Shown piece after piece: positions 5,598-5,744 of a stretch of DNA of 5,744 nucleotides. The notes under the pieces are model-generated. The model had not been told where the DNA came from and did not search any database. It saw only the letters and a list, made by a program, of their open reading frames with translations. The stretch lies in NCBI GenBank assembly GCA_027294815.1, contig JAPULP010000234.1:1-5744 (forward strand). The letters run 5' to 3'. The DNA comes from Gemmatimonadota bacterium (GTDB lineage Bacteria > Gemmatimonadota > Gemmatimonadetes > Gemmatimonadales > GWC2-71-9). The position numbers and the translations under genes were made by a program. How positions within the stretch are numbered: the first letter of the stretch is position 1; the number at the start of each line of letters is the position of its first letter.

Positions 5598-5744
5598 ATG
5601 AAAACCCAGGGTCAAAGCAAGGACGTGGTGTTCCTGTCCGGAGTTCGCACCGGGTATGGCGACTTCGGGGGCACCTTGAAGAACTTTTCAGCAACCCAGC
5701 TCGGTACGATTGCCTCCACGCACGCCGTGGAGCGCTCGGGCGTC
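5598..5744 (+). CDS. Thiolase (acetyl-CoA C-acyltransferase family), N-terminal part, cut by the window edge
   Basis: Forty-nine codons from ATG 5598 run to the right edge. After a short polar start (MKTQGQSKD), the first strand VVFLSGVRT and the loop GYGDFGGTLKNFSATQLGT match the N-terminus of thiolases, which usually read V-x-x-x-x-RTP-x-G-x-FGG-x-L-x-x-x-x-A-x-x-LG. Thiolases join or cleave acyl-CoAs in beta-oxidation or in acetoacetyl-CoA synthesis. The usual length is about 390-400 residues, and the nucleophilic Cys near residue 90 lies outside, so activity cannot be judged. G19-Y20 replaces the common Pro-Phe/Ile after RT. The 81-nt gap and own ribosome site suggest a separate translation unit; co-transcription with the operon remains possible because no canonical terminator intervenes. 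Confidence 0.85.
   Translation, partial: MKTQGQSKDVVFLSGVRTGYGDFGGTLKNFSATQLGTIASTHAVERSGV

Overview
The window is high-GC bacterial DNA with tightly packed genes. The gene set, codon bias to G/C, a secreted multi-domain Big-2 protein and an amidohydrolase with an N-terminal export signal are compatible with Gemmatimonadota or a similar soil or sediment phylum. That placement is an inference from style, not a marker-gene result.

Layout: (1) 1-887, minus strand: the N-terminal 295 residues of an exported protein built of Big-2 type Ig-like repeats, cut by the left edge. Its frame is open to the edge. (2) 888-1154: a divergent intergenic region with GTCAA-core direct repeats at an 11-bp period that resemble a Pho-box-style operator. 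(3) 1155-5516, plus strand: five genes with 4-nt overlaps or gaps of 1-4 nt, very probably one operon. They are an exported amidohydrolase-superfamily protein, an RNase HI-family protein, a dCMP-deaminase-family zinc enzyme, an unrecognised protein ending in a double zinc ribbon, and an isocitrate/isopropylmalate dehydrogenase family enzyme starting at TTG. (4) 5517-5597: an 81-nt spacer with a very GC-rich hairpin and a strong Shine-Dalgarno site. (5) 5598-5744: the first 49 codons of a thiolase, cut by the right edge.

The most striking structure is a roughly 100-bp array inside the dehydrogenase gene (4687-4787). Six tandem 8-bp GTCGGAMR-type units face four units in inverse orientation across a 19-nt loop. 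It is in frame and adds roughly 35 residues of low-complexity Arg/Ser/Gly/Glu-rich sequence just before the RENTEG motif of an otherwise intact enzyme. This looks like a palindromic intergenic-type repeat that landed in a gene and is translated, comparable in principle to the Rickettsia palindromic elements.

A second theme is altered active sites. The amidohydrolase has Asn where a metal-ligand His and the catalytic Asp are expected. The RNase HI-like protein has Ala at the position of the catalytic Glu (E48 in E. coli). The dehydrogenase has Gly where the family usually has the Asp that contacts the NAD ribose. The dCMP deaminase motifs are intact. How the five operon genes cooperate is not evident: the middle three suggest nucleic-acid or nucleotide handling, while the flanking two are metabolic enzymes.
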